Assembly: GCF_028885415.1 (NCBI RefSeq)
Contig: NZ_CP118527.1
Coordinates: 1,116,001 to 1,180,000 of the forward strand
DNA: 64,000 bases
Reading direction: 5' to 3'
DNA from: Streptomyces coeruleorubidus
GTDB lineage: Bacteria; Actinomycetota; Actinomycetes; Streptomycetales; Streptomycetaceae
A program made the translations under genes and the position numbers. Positions 35,301 through 43,774 of this stretch are shown here, piece after piece; position 1 is the first letter of the stretch; each line of letters opens with the position of its first letter. The notes beneath the pieces are model-generated. The model was not told the origin of the DNA and ran no database searches. It saw only the letters and a list, made by a program, of their open reading frames with translations.

Positions 35301-36326
35301 TCAGCTCCTCAGCGCGCCCAGGCGGCCCTCCAGCTGAGCGAGCAACTCCCCGAGCAGGGCTGCCAGTTCGCCCTGCTCGGGGCCGTCCAGGCCGGACAGG
35401 ACCGCGGTCTCGTAGGCGAGCTGGGCGGGCAGGATGCCGTCGACGAGCTCGCGTCCGGCGTCGGTGAGGCGCAGGTGGGCGACGCGGCGGTCGCGGGTGT
35501 CGCCGCGGCGTTCGACCAGGCCGCGTTCGGTCAGTTGCTTGAGGCGCTTGGTGACGGCGGCGCCCGAGGAGAAGGTCTCCCTGGCCAGCTCGCCGGGCGT
35601 CAGCTCGTGCCCGGTGCGGCGCAGGGCGCCGAGCAGATCGAACTCGGGACGGCTGAGCCCCGCCCTGCGCAGGGGCGCGTCCTCGGCCTGCTGGAGGAGG
35701 GCGGCGCAACGGTTGATCCGCCCGATGATCTCCATCGGCCCGGTGTCGAGCCCGGGGTGAACGGCCTGCCACTGCCGGACGACGGCGGCGACGGTATCGC
35801 CCTGCCGACGGCCGACTGGATCCCCATCGACGGCAGAGGCATCACCGGCTGGATCCCGCCCGGGCTCAGGGGCCTCACCGCCCCAGCCTCCTCCAGCCGC
35901 AAGAGCCTCGCCCCCCGGGCGCCCTCCAGCCCCGGAAGTCCCGCCGGCCAGATCACCTTCAGCCACAGGGGCGGCACCGCCGGCGACTCCTCCAGCCGCA
36001 GACGTCCCGTCATCCAGGCCCTTTCCGGCCGCAGGGGCCTCGCCACCCGGGCCCCCTCCAGCGGCCGAAGCGATCCCGCCATCCAGACCCCTTCCAGCCG
36101 TAGAACCCCGGCCATCTGGGCCCTCTCCAGCCGCCTGAGCCCGATCGGCAAGGTCCTCTCCCACCCCCTGGACCTCATCAGCCGCCTGCCCGTCCCTCAC
36201 CGGGTCCCCCACCGGCTCCCCTCCGGCCACCGGCTTCGGGCCCGGCCCCGGGCCGGCCCCGGTCGCCGGCTCCGGGCCGCCCCCTGGCCCGTCCCCGCTG
36301 GGCGATGGTCCATCCGTCGCCGTCAT
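35301..36326 (-). CDS. MarR-family regulator with a long Gly/Ala-rich N-terminal extension
   Basis: 341-aa protein. Residues 1 to about 175 are Gly/Ala/Pro/Glu-rich with degenerate repeats of about 12 residues (such as GGGPGGEAPAAGKGLDDG), predicted disordered. A normal MarR winged helix follows: MEIIGRINRCAALLQQAEDA, AGLSRPEFDLLGALRRTGHE, the DNA-recognition helix LARETFSSGAAVTKRLKQLT and the wing ERRGDTRDRRVAHLRLT. Usual MarR proteins are 140-170 aa, so the extension is remarkable. Its ATG overlaps the stop of the upstream FUSC gene (ATGA), so the pair is translated together. The palindrome at 38005-38024 is a likely binding site. Confidence 0.85.
   Translation of the reverse strand: MTATDGPSPSGDGPGGGPEPATGAGPGPGPKPVAGGEPVGDPVRDGQAADEVQGVGEDLADRAQAAGEGPDGRGSTAGRGLDGGIASAAGGGPGGEAPAAGKGLDDGTSAAGGVAGGAAPVAEGDLAGGTSGAGGRPGGEALAAGGGWGGEAPEPGRDPAGDASAVDGDPVGRRQGDTVAAVVRQWQAVHPGLDTGPMEIIGRINRCAALLQQAEDAPLRRAGLSRPEFDLLGALRRTGHELTPGELARETFSSGAAVTKRLKQLTERGLVERRGDTRDRRVAHLRLTDAGRELVDGILPAQLAYETAVLSGLDGPEQGELAALLGELLAQLEGRLGALRS
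35802..36326 (-). repeat. Degenerate repeats encoding the Gly/Ala-rich extension of the MarR protein
   Basis: On the + strand, units resembling CCTCCAGCCGCAGACG recur about every 33-36 bases between roughly 35860 and 36130, with drift. They encode the low-complexity N-terminal region. The same DNA is also open in another minus frame, as expected for a tandem-repeat expansion whose unit is a multiple of three. Confidence 0.6.
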
Positions 36327-37987
36327 GGCCGTGCGTCCTCCGTCTCCATGTCCGCGCCCCGGTCAGGGAGCAGCCCCTGGCGTCGTGCCGTCGCGGCGAG
36401 CGTACGGTGTCCGGACTGTTCGGCGAGCACGACCCGCTCCTGGGGCAGAGCGCGCTGCCACCATTCGCCGGCCGCGGCGTCGGCGGTGGCGCGCAGATCG
36501 GCCAGGGCGACGGCGAGTGCGCGGCGGGCGGCCTCCAGGGCGGCGGCGTCGGGGTCCGGCTCGGCCAGGAGGCGGGCGGCGCGCTCGCGGGCCCGGTCGG
36601 CGGCGGTCAGGGCGCGTTCGACGCGGTCACCGGCACGCCGGTTGGTGACGGCCACGGCGGCGACGAAGCCGACCAGGGCTCCGACGACCGTGTCCACGAT
36701 CCGCTCCGTCATCAGCTCGCCCGGCTTCTGGTACCCGGCGAACTCGGTGATGAGCAGCGCCATGGGGGTCACGCAGACGCTGCCGAGCCAGTAGTTGCGG
36801 CTGATCAGCAGCTCGGCGCCGAAACTGAACGCCAGGCAGCACAGTACGAGAGCCGCCTGGCCAAGGTGCGCAAGCGGTACGACGGCCGCGAAGACGAGCA
36901 CTCCGACGACGTTCCCCACGACGCGCTGGACGGCCCGGCTCCAGGTCAGGGCGACGTTGGCCTGGTAGAGCGAGGCGGCGGTGACCAGGGCCCAGTAGGG
37001 GCGGCCGTTGCCGAGGGCCAGGGAGGCGTAGCCGGCGAGCGCGCAGCCGAGCGCGGTGCGTACCGCGAGCGGGGTCAGCGGGCCCAGCCGCGCCCAGAGA
37101 CCGCGGGCCGCCTCCACCCCGAGCAGTTCGTCGGCGGCGGCCCGCGGCAGCCCGGCCTGCGGGACGGGGCCGGTACCGCGCAGCGCGCCCGCCCACGCAC
37201 GCAGACGGTCGGCGTCCGCCTCCGTCGGCGCGGCGAGGGCCACCTCGGCACGGACGACGAGCCGTTCGAGCGCGCGCCGGGTACGGGAACGGACGCCGGT
37301 GGACAGCAGCGACTGCCAGGCGGCCTGCACGGCGGCGTAGCCCGTGGCGCGGGCCCGGGCATGGCCCTCACCTGTGCCGCACGTGTCGGCGTACGCGGCG
37401 GCGGCCTTCAGCGCGGCGGCGGTGGCGCGGCGCTCCGGGCCGTGCGGGCGGACCAGCGCGGGCGCCATGCAGACCAGCCAGGCCCAGACACCCGTCCCGG
37501 CGGCCAGGGCCAGATGGCCGGGGACCTGGGCGAGGGTCTGCGGCGCGAACAGGGAGGCGGAGCTGACGAAGGTGAGGACGACGTTGCCGGGCGGTCCGAC
37601 ACGGGTGGCGTCGCACAGCACCTTCTGCGCGGCGGCCAGCAGAGCGCCGACGGTGACCAGCACGACGGCACTGCCGGTGAGCGAGGCCGCGACCAGGGCG
37701 ACGGCGAGCCCGCCGAGCATGCCGAGCACCACCCACACCAGGGTCCCGGCCCGGGCGGCGTACGGCCGGTTGTGGGCGTACAGCGCGCACAGGGATCCGG
37801 CCATCGTGTACATCGCCAGGTCGAGCCGGCCGAGCGCCAGCAGGGTGAGGTTGGGCGGGGCGATCGCCGCGACCACGCTCAGCGCGGGCTTGAACCAGAT
37901 GTCCGACGGGCGGCCGACGCGCAGCACGCCCGCCAGCGGGAGACGCCGGGAGGGCGGGGAGGCGGGGGCGGGGGTCGCACTGCTCAT
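36323..37987 (-). CDS. FUSC-family membrane transporter
   Basis: 554-aa inner-membrane protein related to aromatic-acid exporters (AaeB) and fusaric-acid resistance proteins. Two hydrophobic blocks, each of several helices, are separated by a long soluble helical region: block one about residues 25-170 (IWFKPALSVVAAIAPPNLTL to VWAWLVCMAPALVRP), block two about 310-460 (PLAVRTALGCALAGYASLAL to IVDTVVGALVGFVAAVAVTN), with an Arg/Glu-rich C-terminal tail. ATG 37987 is chosen over 38068 because the upstream stretch covers the palindromic operator. It is coupled to the MarR regulator (ATGA). Export of an aromatic or phenolic compound that also relieves MarR repression is inferred. Confidence 0.88.
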   Translation of the reverse strand: MSSATPAPASPPSRRLPLAGVLRVGRPSDIWFKPALSVVAAIAPPNLTLLALGRLDLAMYTMAGSLCALYAHNRPYAARAGTLVWVVLGMLGGLAVALVAASLTGSAVVLVTVGALLAAAQKVLCDATRVGPPGNVVLTFVSSASLFAPQTLAQVPGHLALAAGTGVWAWLVCMAPALVRPHGPERRATAAALKAAAAYADTCGTGEGHARARATGYAAVQAAWQSLLSTGVRSRTRRALERLVVRAEVALAAPTEADADRLRAWAGALRGTGPVPQAGLPRAAADELLGVEAARGLWARLGPLTPLAVRTALGCALAGYASLALGNGRPYWALVTAASLYQANVALTWSRAVQRVVGNVVGVLVFAAVVPLAHLGQAALVLCCLAFSFGAELLISRNYWLGSVCVTPMALLITEFAGYQKPGELMTERIVDTVVGALVGFVAAVAVTNRRAGDRVERALTAADRARERAARLLAEPDPDAAALEAARRALAVALADLRATADAAAGEWWQRALPQERVVLAEQSGHRTLAATARRQGLLPDRGADMETEDARP

Positions 37988-38004
37988 AACAACAAGATTA
38001 GCAG

Positions 38005-38024
38005 GTGTTTTACCTGTAAAACAC
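38005..38024. promoter_or_regulatory. MarR-type operator at the FUSC-MarR promoter
   Basis: Perfect 8-4-8 palindrome GTGTTTTA-CCTG-TAAAACAC, 18 bases upstream of the FUSC start. On the minus strand TAATCT (38000-37995) is a candidate -10 just downstream, so a bound regulator would block transcription. A/T-rich arms contrast with the local G/C. This fits autoregulation by the MarR protein of the same operon. Confidence 0.75.
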
Positions 38025-38152
38025 ATTCCTTCACTTGGCGTGCTCCGTCGAATGCTCCCCGTGTACATCCTTGCGCTCGCGTGCGCGCCACATCACCCGG
38101 GCATCGAATGACCGACTGTCGGACCGACCGACTGCCGAGCGGGGAGGTGCGC

Positions 38153-38713
38153 GTGCACGGACCGGCTTCGTCCGGCTGGCTGCTGGTGGCGCTCTGCGCG
38201 GTGACCGGTGCCTACTGCCTGGTGCGGATGCGCGGGGGCACCGGGGAGCAGCGCGGCACCGCGGGCGGCGAGGCGCTGATGGGTTTCGGGATGGCCGCGA
38301 TGGCCGTGCCGGCGGCGGTGTTCACTCCGCCCTCGTGGGCCTGGCCCGCCTACGCGGTGGTGTTCGGGGCGGCCGCGGTTCCCGCGCTGTGGGCGGCGCG
38401 GACCGGCGTTCACCACCTCCACCACCTGGTGGGGGCCGGGGCCATGGTCTACATGTCCGTCGTCATGGCCGGCGCTCCCGCACACGCGCACGGACAGGGG
38501 GGATCGGGAGTGCCGCTCCTGACGGGTGCGCTGCTGCTCTACTTCGCCGGATACGTGCTGCTGACCGGCGTCCGGCTGGTGCCGGTGACCGCCATGGCGG
38601 GAAGCGGGGCCGGGGGCGGCGCGTCCGCCGGGTGGGGCGACCGGCCGGAGCTGGCGCGGGCCTGCCGGCTGTCCATGGGGATCTCGATGGTGGCGATGCT
38701 GCTGACGCTGTGA
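38153..38713 (+). CDS. DUF5134 family multi-pass membrane protein
   Basis: 186 aa from GTG 38153, preceded by GGGGAGG; an ATG at 38108 in the same frame lacks a ribosome site. Membrane helices are visible at about residues 6-24 (GWLLVALCAVTGAYCLVRM), 42-60, 66-85, 96-115 and 123-143. A His-rich loop (TGVHHLHHLVG) and an AHAHG sequence could bind metal. DUF5134 members often neighbour M56 metallopeptidases, as here. Role unknown. Confidence 0.82.
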   Translation: MHGPASSGWLLVALCAVTGAYCLVRMRGGTGEQRGTAGGEALMGFGMAAMAVPAAVFTPPSWAWPAYAVVFGAAAVPALWAARTGVHHLHHLVGAGAMVYMSVVMAGAPAHAHGQGGSGVPLLTGALLLYFAGYVLLTGVRLVPVTAMAGSGAGGGASAGWGDRPELARACRLSMGISMVAMLLTL

Positions 38714-38812
38714 GCGGGACCGTCCCGGCACGCCGTACGGATCCGTTGCCTGCGTCACTTCGGCGCCACAAGTCGTACCTCTGGGCGGCACCGCACTCAT
38801 AGGCTGCGCTTC

Positions 38813-39748
38813 ATGATGCTCCCCGCGGCACTGTTGCTGCTCGGCGCCCTGGCCGCCGTGGTCGCTCCCCGGCTGCTCGCCCGGGCGGACTGGCCGGATC
38901 GTGAGCCGGTCGTGGCGCTGTGGGTGTGGCAGTGCGTGGTGGCGGCCGTGCTCCTGTGCTGTGCGCTGTCGATGACGCTCAGCGCGGCGGCGGCCTGGCA
39001 CGCGGTCGGCGGGCACGTCTTCGCGACGGCGCCGAGCCCGGTCGTCGAGGCCTACGCGCTCGGTACGGCGGGTCCCTGGGCGGCGGCCACCGCAGTGGCG
39101 CTGGCCGCCGGCGGGCTGTGGAGCGCGGCGATGCTGGTCCGCGAGATCGGCGGGGCGCGCGCCCGTGGCCGCCGTCGGCGTGCCGATCTGCTGGTCAGGG
39201 CGCCGCTGCTGCCGGGCGAGGTGGCCGTGTCCGGCCGGCTCGTCGTCCTGGAGAGCGAGCAGCCCGACGCCTGGTGGCAGCCCGGCACTCCGCCGCAACT
39301 GGTCGTCACCACGGCCGCGTTGCGCCGGCTGAAGGGCCGGCAGCTGGACGCCGTGCTCGCCCACGAGCAGGGGCACGCGCGGGCCCGGCACGACTGGCTG
39401 CTGAACTGCTCCTCCGCACTTGCGGGTGGCTTTCCGCAGGTGCCGGTGTTCGCCGCGTTCCGCGACGAGATGCACCGCCTGGTCGAACTCGCCGCCGACG
39501 ACACTGCGTCCCGCCGCTTCGGCCGTCTGACCACGGCCCTGGCTCTGGTCGAGCTCAACGAGCACCGTGGTGTGTTCGGCCCCTGCCCGACGCCACAGGC
39601 ACATGTCCCGGCGCGGGTGAACCGGCTGCTCACTCCCCCGGACCGGCTGCCCGCGGCACGCCGGCTGCGGCTGACGGCGGCGGCCGCACTGGTGCCCGTG
39701 GTACCGGTACTGGTCGCGTTCGTACCGGGGTTGCGGGCGCTGGGATAG
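38813..39748 (+). CDS. M56 (BlaR1-like) membrane metallopeptidase
   Basis: 311-aa membrane protease. Helices at about residues 3-20, 34-58, 82-103 and near the C-terminus (ALVPVVPVLVAFVPGL). The zinc motif is HEQGH in AVLAHEQGHARARHDWLL (about 181-199), with the third ligand probably in HRLVELAADDTASRRF. Architecture matches BlaR1/MecR1-type peptidases without the penicillin sensor. In many Streptomyces such genes have a BlaI-type repressor gene next to them; none is present here. Substrate unknown. Confidence 0.9.
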   Translation: MMLPAALLLLGALAAVVAPRLLARADWPDREPVVALWVWQCVVAAVLLCCALSMTLSAAAAWHAVGGHVFATAPSPVVEAYALGTAGPWAAATAVALAAGGLWSAAMLVREIGGARARGRRRRADLLVRAPLLPGEVAVSGRLVVLESEQPDAWWQPGTPPQLVVTTAALRRLKGRQLDAVLAHEQGHARARHDWLLNCSSALAGGFPQVPVFAAFRDEMHRLVELAADDTASRRFGRLTTALALVELNEHRGVFGPCPTPQAHVPARVNRLLTPPDRLPAARRLRLTAAAALVPVVPVLVAFVPGLRALG

Positions 39749-39918
39749 CCGGGAGGAACGCCCCGGGGCCGGTGGCGTCCGTGCCGATTTCGCAGGCCTC
39801 ACAGCAGACCTCGGAGCAGCCCTCAAAGGGGCGTCAGCGTGGCCGAAGCGTGCGGTTCGGGACCCGAAGATCGTCACCGTACTGGATCCGGAGCCCCCGG
39901 TTCGGCGAGGATCGCATC

Positions 39919-40614
39919 ATGCACACCCCGACCGTCGACTCCCCGCCCCGCCCGCAGCACCGCACCGCCGCCCGGTCGGCCGGCGTCCTGGCCCTGTGCT
40001 CCGTTGTACTGCTGGCCCTCGTCGCGACCAGATGGAGCCCGTTGATCAGCGCGGACGGGGACATCTCCGCCACCACCCACCGCTGGGCGGTCGAGGAATC
40101 CGGCATCACCCAGGCGTGCCGCATCCTCACGGACTGGGTGTGGGATCCGTGGACCATGCGACTGCTGTGCGCGGTCGTCGTCGTGTGGCTGGTGGTGCGG
40201 TTCGCGGCGCGCTGGACGGCGGTGTGGCTGGCGCTGGCCGTGACGCTGGGCACGTTGTTCCAGCAGGCCCTCAAGGCGGTGGTGGACCGCCCCCGCCCGG
40301 TCTGGCCCGACCCTGTCGACTCGGCCCACTACTCGGCTTTCCCGTCGGGCCACGCCATGACCGCCACGGTCGTGTGCGGCCTCCTGCTGTGGCTCCTGCA
40401 CCGTCACGGTGTCGGCCGTGCCGTGTGGCGTACGGCCGTGACCGTGGCCGTCGTGTCCGTGGTCGGCGTGGGGCTGACCCGTGTCTGGCTGGGTGTCCAC
40501 TGGCCGTCGGACGTGGTGGGCGGCTGGCTGCTGGGCGCGACCGTGGTGGCCCTGGCCGTGTGGGCGCACGAGCACCGGCAGCCGCGCACCCGTCCGGACA
40601 CCGCCGCTTCGTAG
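39919..40614 (+). CDS. PAP2-superfamily membrane phosphatase
   Basis: 231-aa lipid-phosphate phosphatase-like protein. The three PAP2 motifs are complete: KAVVDRPRP (KX6RP), FPSGHAMT (PSGH) and TRVWLGVHWPSDVVGGW (SRX5HX3D), placing the active site on the outer face. Membrane helices lie at about residues 20-40, 73-92, 99-115, 142-160, 170-186 and 195-212. It may dephosphorylate undecaprenyl-pyrophosphate or phosphatidate. ATG at 39919. The 170 bases before it show no gene. Confidence 0.92.
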   Translation: MHTPTVDSPPRPQHRTAARSAGVLALCSVVLLALVATRWSPLISADGDISATTHRWAVEESGITQACRILTDWVWDPWTMRLLCAVVVVWLVVRFAARWTAVWLALAVTLGTLFQQALKAVVDRPRPVWPDPVDSAHYSAFPSGHAMTATVVCGLLLWLLHRHGVGRAVWRTAVTVAVVSVVGVGLTRVWLGVHWPSDVVGGWLLGATVVALAVWAHEHRQPRTRPDTAAS

Positions 40615-40623
40615 GATCACCCC

Positions 40624-41313
40624 ATGACGGCTGTGTTGTTCGACTTCTCCGGAACGCTCTTCCGTGTCGAGTCCACCGAGTCCTGGCTGCGCGGCGTGGT
40701 CGCCGACGCGGGAATCCCCTTCACCGAGGCGGAGTTGTCCGCCACCGCGCGGGCGCTGCAGGCGGTCGGGGCGCTGCCGGGCGGTGGCGATCCCGCCCGG
40801 GTGCCGGCCGAACTCGCCGACGCCTGGCTGATCCGGGACCAGAGCGCCGCACTGCACCGGGCCGCCTACACCGGCCTCTGCCGCCAGGTCACGCTGCCCG
40901 ACCCGGCGTTGCACGACGCGCTGTACGACCGCCATATGACACCGGCGGCCTGGACCCCGTACCCGGACGCCGTCGAGGTGCTCCGCGCGCTGCGGGAGCG
41001 GGGCATCCCCGTCGGTGTGGTCAGCAACATCGGCTGGGACCTGCGCCCGGTGTTCCGCGAGCACGGCCTGGACCCCTATATCGACGCGTACGTCCTGTCG
41101 TACGAGCACGGCATCCAGAAGCCTGATCCGCGGCTGTTCGCCACCGCCTGCGAGGCGCTCGGCGCCGATCCGCGCCGGACACTCATGGTCGGCGACGACC
41201 GCAGGGCGGACGGCGGGGCCGCCGCCCTGGGATGCGCAGTGCACTTCGTGGATCACCTGCCGGTGACCGACCGGCCGGACGGACTGCGTCCGGTCCTGGA
41301 CCTGGTGAGCTGA
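40624..41313 (+). CDS. HAD-superfamily hydrolase
   Basis: 229-aa cytosolic phosphatase-like protein. HAD motif I reads VLFDFSGTLF, where the usual second Asp (DxD) is Ser, as in some haloacid-dehalogenase-like members; motif II GVVSNIGWDL, motif III KPDPRLF and motif IV VGDDRRADGGAAA are present. The cap is helical (residues about 15-95). The odd DxS at motif I may indicate a different reaction (dehalogenase or phosphonatase-like) rather than a standard phosphatase. It starts 9 bases after the PAP2 stop and may be co-transcribed. Confidence 0.88.
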   Translation: MTAVLFDFSGTLFRVESTESWLRGVVADAGIPFTEAELSATARALQAVGALPGGGDPARVPAELADAWLIRDQSAALHRAAYTGLCRQVTLPDPALHDALYDRHMTPAAWTPYPDAVEVLRALRERGIPVGVVSNIGWDLRPVFREHGLDPYIDAYVLSYEHGIQKPDPRLFATACEALGADPRRTLMVGDDRRADGGAAALGCAVHFVDHLPVTDRPDGLRPVLDLVS

Positions 41314-41436
41314 GGCCACCACCAGGTCACCTGGTCACAGGTGACCTGCTCGCCCGCCTCGGACGATCCCCCGTGTCGCCCGAGGCAGACGGCATCCCCG
41401 GCTCGGACCGCACGGTCCTGGCCGGACGTCTCCGAG

Positions 41437-41461
41437 TATAGTTGGCTGGCAGCCAGTCAAC
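41437..41461. promoter_or_regulatory. TetR operator over the promoter of the TetR gene
   Basis: GTTGGCTGGC and GCCAGTCAAC flank one central base (41441-41461), matching at 9 of 10 arm positions. TATAGT (41437-41442) just upstream and overlapping looks like the -10, so binding would block its own transcription. It lies 15 bases before the ATG at 41476. Confidence 0.75.
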
Positions 41462-41475
41462 GCAGGAGTTTCCGC

Positions 41476-42162
41476 ATGTCCCCGCGCAGCGCCTCGGTCA
41501 ATGAAGAGTTGCGGAGGCGTTCGAAGGAGCGGCTTCTCCAGGCGGCGGTCGAGCTGGTCGGCGAGCGCGGCTTCGAGGCCACGACGCTCGGCGACATCGC
41601 CGACCGGGCGGGCTCGGCCCGCGGGCTGGTCTCGTACTACTTCCCGGGCAAGCGCCAGCTCGTGCAGTCCGCCGTGCACCGGCTGATGCACCGCACGCTG
41701 GAGGAGGCGCTGGAGCGCGAGCCGCGTACCGAGGACGGCAGGGAGCGGATGGCCCGGGCCATCGACGCGACTTTGGGCCTGGCCAGGGACCGGCCCGTGC
41801 TGATGCGCCAGCACATGGCCGGGCTGTTGCAGGCCGAGGGCTTCGTGCCCTGCCCGGAACAGCGGCGCCTGGCCGAGCTGCTGCGGGACACCGTCGCCCG
41901 GCTCGGGTCGCGGGACGTCGACAGCGACTACCCGATGCTGCGGGCCCTGCTGATGGGTGCCGTGTACGCCGCCCTGGTGCCGGGGGTGCCGATGCCGGTC
42001 CCGGTGCTGCGCGCCGAGTTGTTCAAGCGCTACCAGCTCGACTGGGAGCTGGGCCTCCCGCCGGAGACCGAAGCCTCCGACGGGAGGAGCGACAGGGATC
42101 TGTCGCGGTTCTTCGCGACCGGGGCCGCACCGCAGTGCGGTCCGAAGGGTCAGCCGAAGTAG
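41476..42162 (+). CDS. TetR-family transcriptional regulator
   Basis: 228-aa regulator. HTH: SKERLLQAAVELVGERGFEA, TTLGDIADRAGSARGLVSYY, FPGKRQLVQSAV (about residues 15-66). The C-terminal ligand domain contains LARDRPVLMRQHMAGLLQAE and MLRALLMGAVYAALVPG. The last 13 codons extend past a typical end and overlap the convergent LVIVD gene by 13 bases. AGGAG precedes the ATG. An operator covers its promoter, so it is autoregulated; other targets are not evident. Confidence 0.92.
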   Translation: MSPRSASVNEELRRRSKERLLQAAVELVGERGFEATTLGDIADRAGSARGLVSYYFPGKRQLVQSAVHRLMHRTLEEALEREPRTEDGRERMARAIDATLGLARDRPVLMRQHMAGLLQAEGFVPCPEQRRLAELLRDTVARLGSRDVDSDYPMLRALLMGAVYAALVPGVPMPVPVLRAELFKRYQLDWELGLPPETEASDGRSDRDLSRFFATGAAPQCGPKGQPK

Positions 42163-43652
42163 TCCGGCTGCGTCTGGACGTTGAGCTCGGGCAGGCGGAC
42201 CCACCGTGCCGGGTCCGTGCGCCGGTCCTTGATCTTCAGGACGTCGAAGCCCTTGGTGATCTCGTTCGAGTAGATGTAGCCGTTGTAGTAGTACGCCGAC
42301 CACGAGCCGCCGAAGGTCAGCCGGTCGGTGCTCGCCGGGCCGCGTTCGAAGTAGGCGATCTCCCTGGGCTTCGACGAGTCGGTGAACTCCCAGACGGAGA
42401 CACCGCCCTGGTACCAGGCCTGCACCATCAGGTCCCTGCCCTTCACCGGGATCAGCGAGCCGTTGTGGGCCACGCAGTTCTCGGTGTCCGCCTGGTGGCG
42501 GGGGATCTTGAAGTAGCTGCGGAAGACGAGCTTGCGCTCGTCGCCCTTGCCGACGATGTCGTAGATGCCGTCGGCACCGCGGTTCGGGCCGGTCGCTTCG
42601 TTGCAGGTGGCCCCGGGACCGCCGCCCAGTTCGTCGGTGAACACGACCTTGTTCGCCTTCTGGTTGAAGGTCGCCGAGTGCCAGAAGGCGAAGTTGACGT
42701 TGTCCTGCACCCGGTCGATGACCTTCGGGCGCTCCGGGTCCTTGACGGAGAACAGAATGCCGTCCCCCATGCAGGCGCCCGCGGCCAGGTCCTTCGAGGG
42801 CAGCACGGTGATGTCGTGGCAGCCGGTGGTCTTGGTCACGCCCGGGTTGGTGGGACCGCCCGGGTTGCCGCCGCCGTCCGGCCCCTCACCGGGGAACAGC
42901 AGGGGGAAGCCCACGACCGCCGCCTTCTCGGGCGCGTTCCGCGGCACCTTGATGACGGAGATGCCGTCGTGCGGCGGCTGGCAGTCGGGGTAGGCGGCGT
43001 TCGGCGAGTACGAGGAGACGTACACGTAGACGTTCCGCCGCTCGGGCACCAGGGTGTGGGTGTGCGAGCCGCAGGCGGTCTCGACGGCGGCGACGTACCT
43101 CGGGTTCCGCTTGTCGCTGATGTCGAAGACCTTCATGCCCTCCCACGAGGACTTCTCGGTCGCCGGCTGCGTGGTGCTGCTGCAACTGCTGTCGCTGCGC
43201 GAGGAGTCGGTGGACAGGAACAGCAGGTCGCCGGAGACGGAGATGTCGTTCTGCGAGCCCGGGCACAGCACCTGGGCCACCGTCTTCGGTGCCCTGGGAT
43301 TGGCGATGTCGAAGATGCGGAAGCCGTCGTAGTTGCCGGCGAAGGCGTACCTGCCCTGGAAGGCCAGGTCCGAGTTGGTGCCGGACAGCACGTCCTTGGG
43401 GATGTTGGCGACGTGCTCGATGTTGGCGGAGTGGACGATCTCGTCCTGGCCGGGTATCTCGCCGTTCGCGATGGCCTCGCGCGCCTCGGCCTGCGCGCTC
43501 TTGGAGACCTCCTTCGGCGTGGGCGGCACGTCCCCCGGGTCGGGGGTGGCCCCTGCCGGCGCCGCCACGAGGAGCGCGGCCAGCAGTCCGCCGGCGATCG
43601 CGCCTGCTCCCAGGCGTCTGCGGCGTGTTCTGCGGTCGTTCAACAGGATCAC
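42150..43652 (-). CDS. LVIVD-repeat secreted beta-propeller protein
   Basis: 500-aa exported protein. GTG 43652 has AGGGAGG 6 bases upstream, better than a GTG at 43694. Signal: LGAGAIAGGLLAALLVAAPAGA. The mature part has LVIVD-type propeller repeats, e.g. FAGNYDGFRIFDIANPRAPK, GMKVFDISDKRNPRYVAAVE, DGISVIKVPRN, GVSVWEFTDSSKPREIAYFE. Several His (ACGSHTHTLVPE, GCHDITVLP, FAFWHSATF) are regularly placed and may bind metal. It is divergent from a DUF305 lipoprotein, a recurrent pair in Streptomyces, suggesting a shared periplasmic process. Confidence 0.88.
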   Translation of the reverse strand: MILLNDRRTRRRRLGAGAIAGGLLAALLVAAPAGATPDPGDVPPTPKEVSKSAQAEAREAIANGEIPGQDEIVHSANIEHVANIPKDVLSGTNSDLAFQGRYAFAGNYDGFRIFDIANPRAPKTVAQVLCPGSQNDISVSGDLLFLSTDSSRSDSSCSSTTQPATEKSSWEGMKVFDISDKRNPRYVAAVETACGSHTHTLVPERRNVYVYVSSYSPNAAYPDCQPPHDGISVIKVPRNAPEKAAVVGFPLLFPGEGPDGGGNPGGPTNPGVTKTTGCHDITVLPSKDLAAGACMGDGILFSVKDPERPKVIDRVQDNVNFAFWHSATFNQKANKVVFTDELGGGPGATCNEATGPNRGADGIYDIVGKGDERKLVFRSYFKIPRHQADTENCVAHNGSLIPVKGRDLMVQAWYQGGVSVWEFTDSSKPREIAYFERGPASTDRLTFGGSWSAYYYNGYIYSNEITKGFDVLKIKDRRTDPARWVRLPELNVQTQPDYFG

Positions 43653-43774
43653 TGTTTTCCTCCCTGGTTTCCGTTCGCTGACGGAACGGTTCACGCACCA
43701 CGCAGTATCGCCCTCGTCATGCCCATATCAATAGGCTGTAATGTCCCCCAACCTGTCTGCCACAGGAGGTCGTT

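Noticed and set aside
35600..36178. A second minus-strand frame with LRLEGA-type repeats overlapping the MarR gene
   Set aside because: It arises because the repeat unit is a multiple of three; the MarR frame carries the winged-helix domain and coupling.
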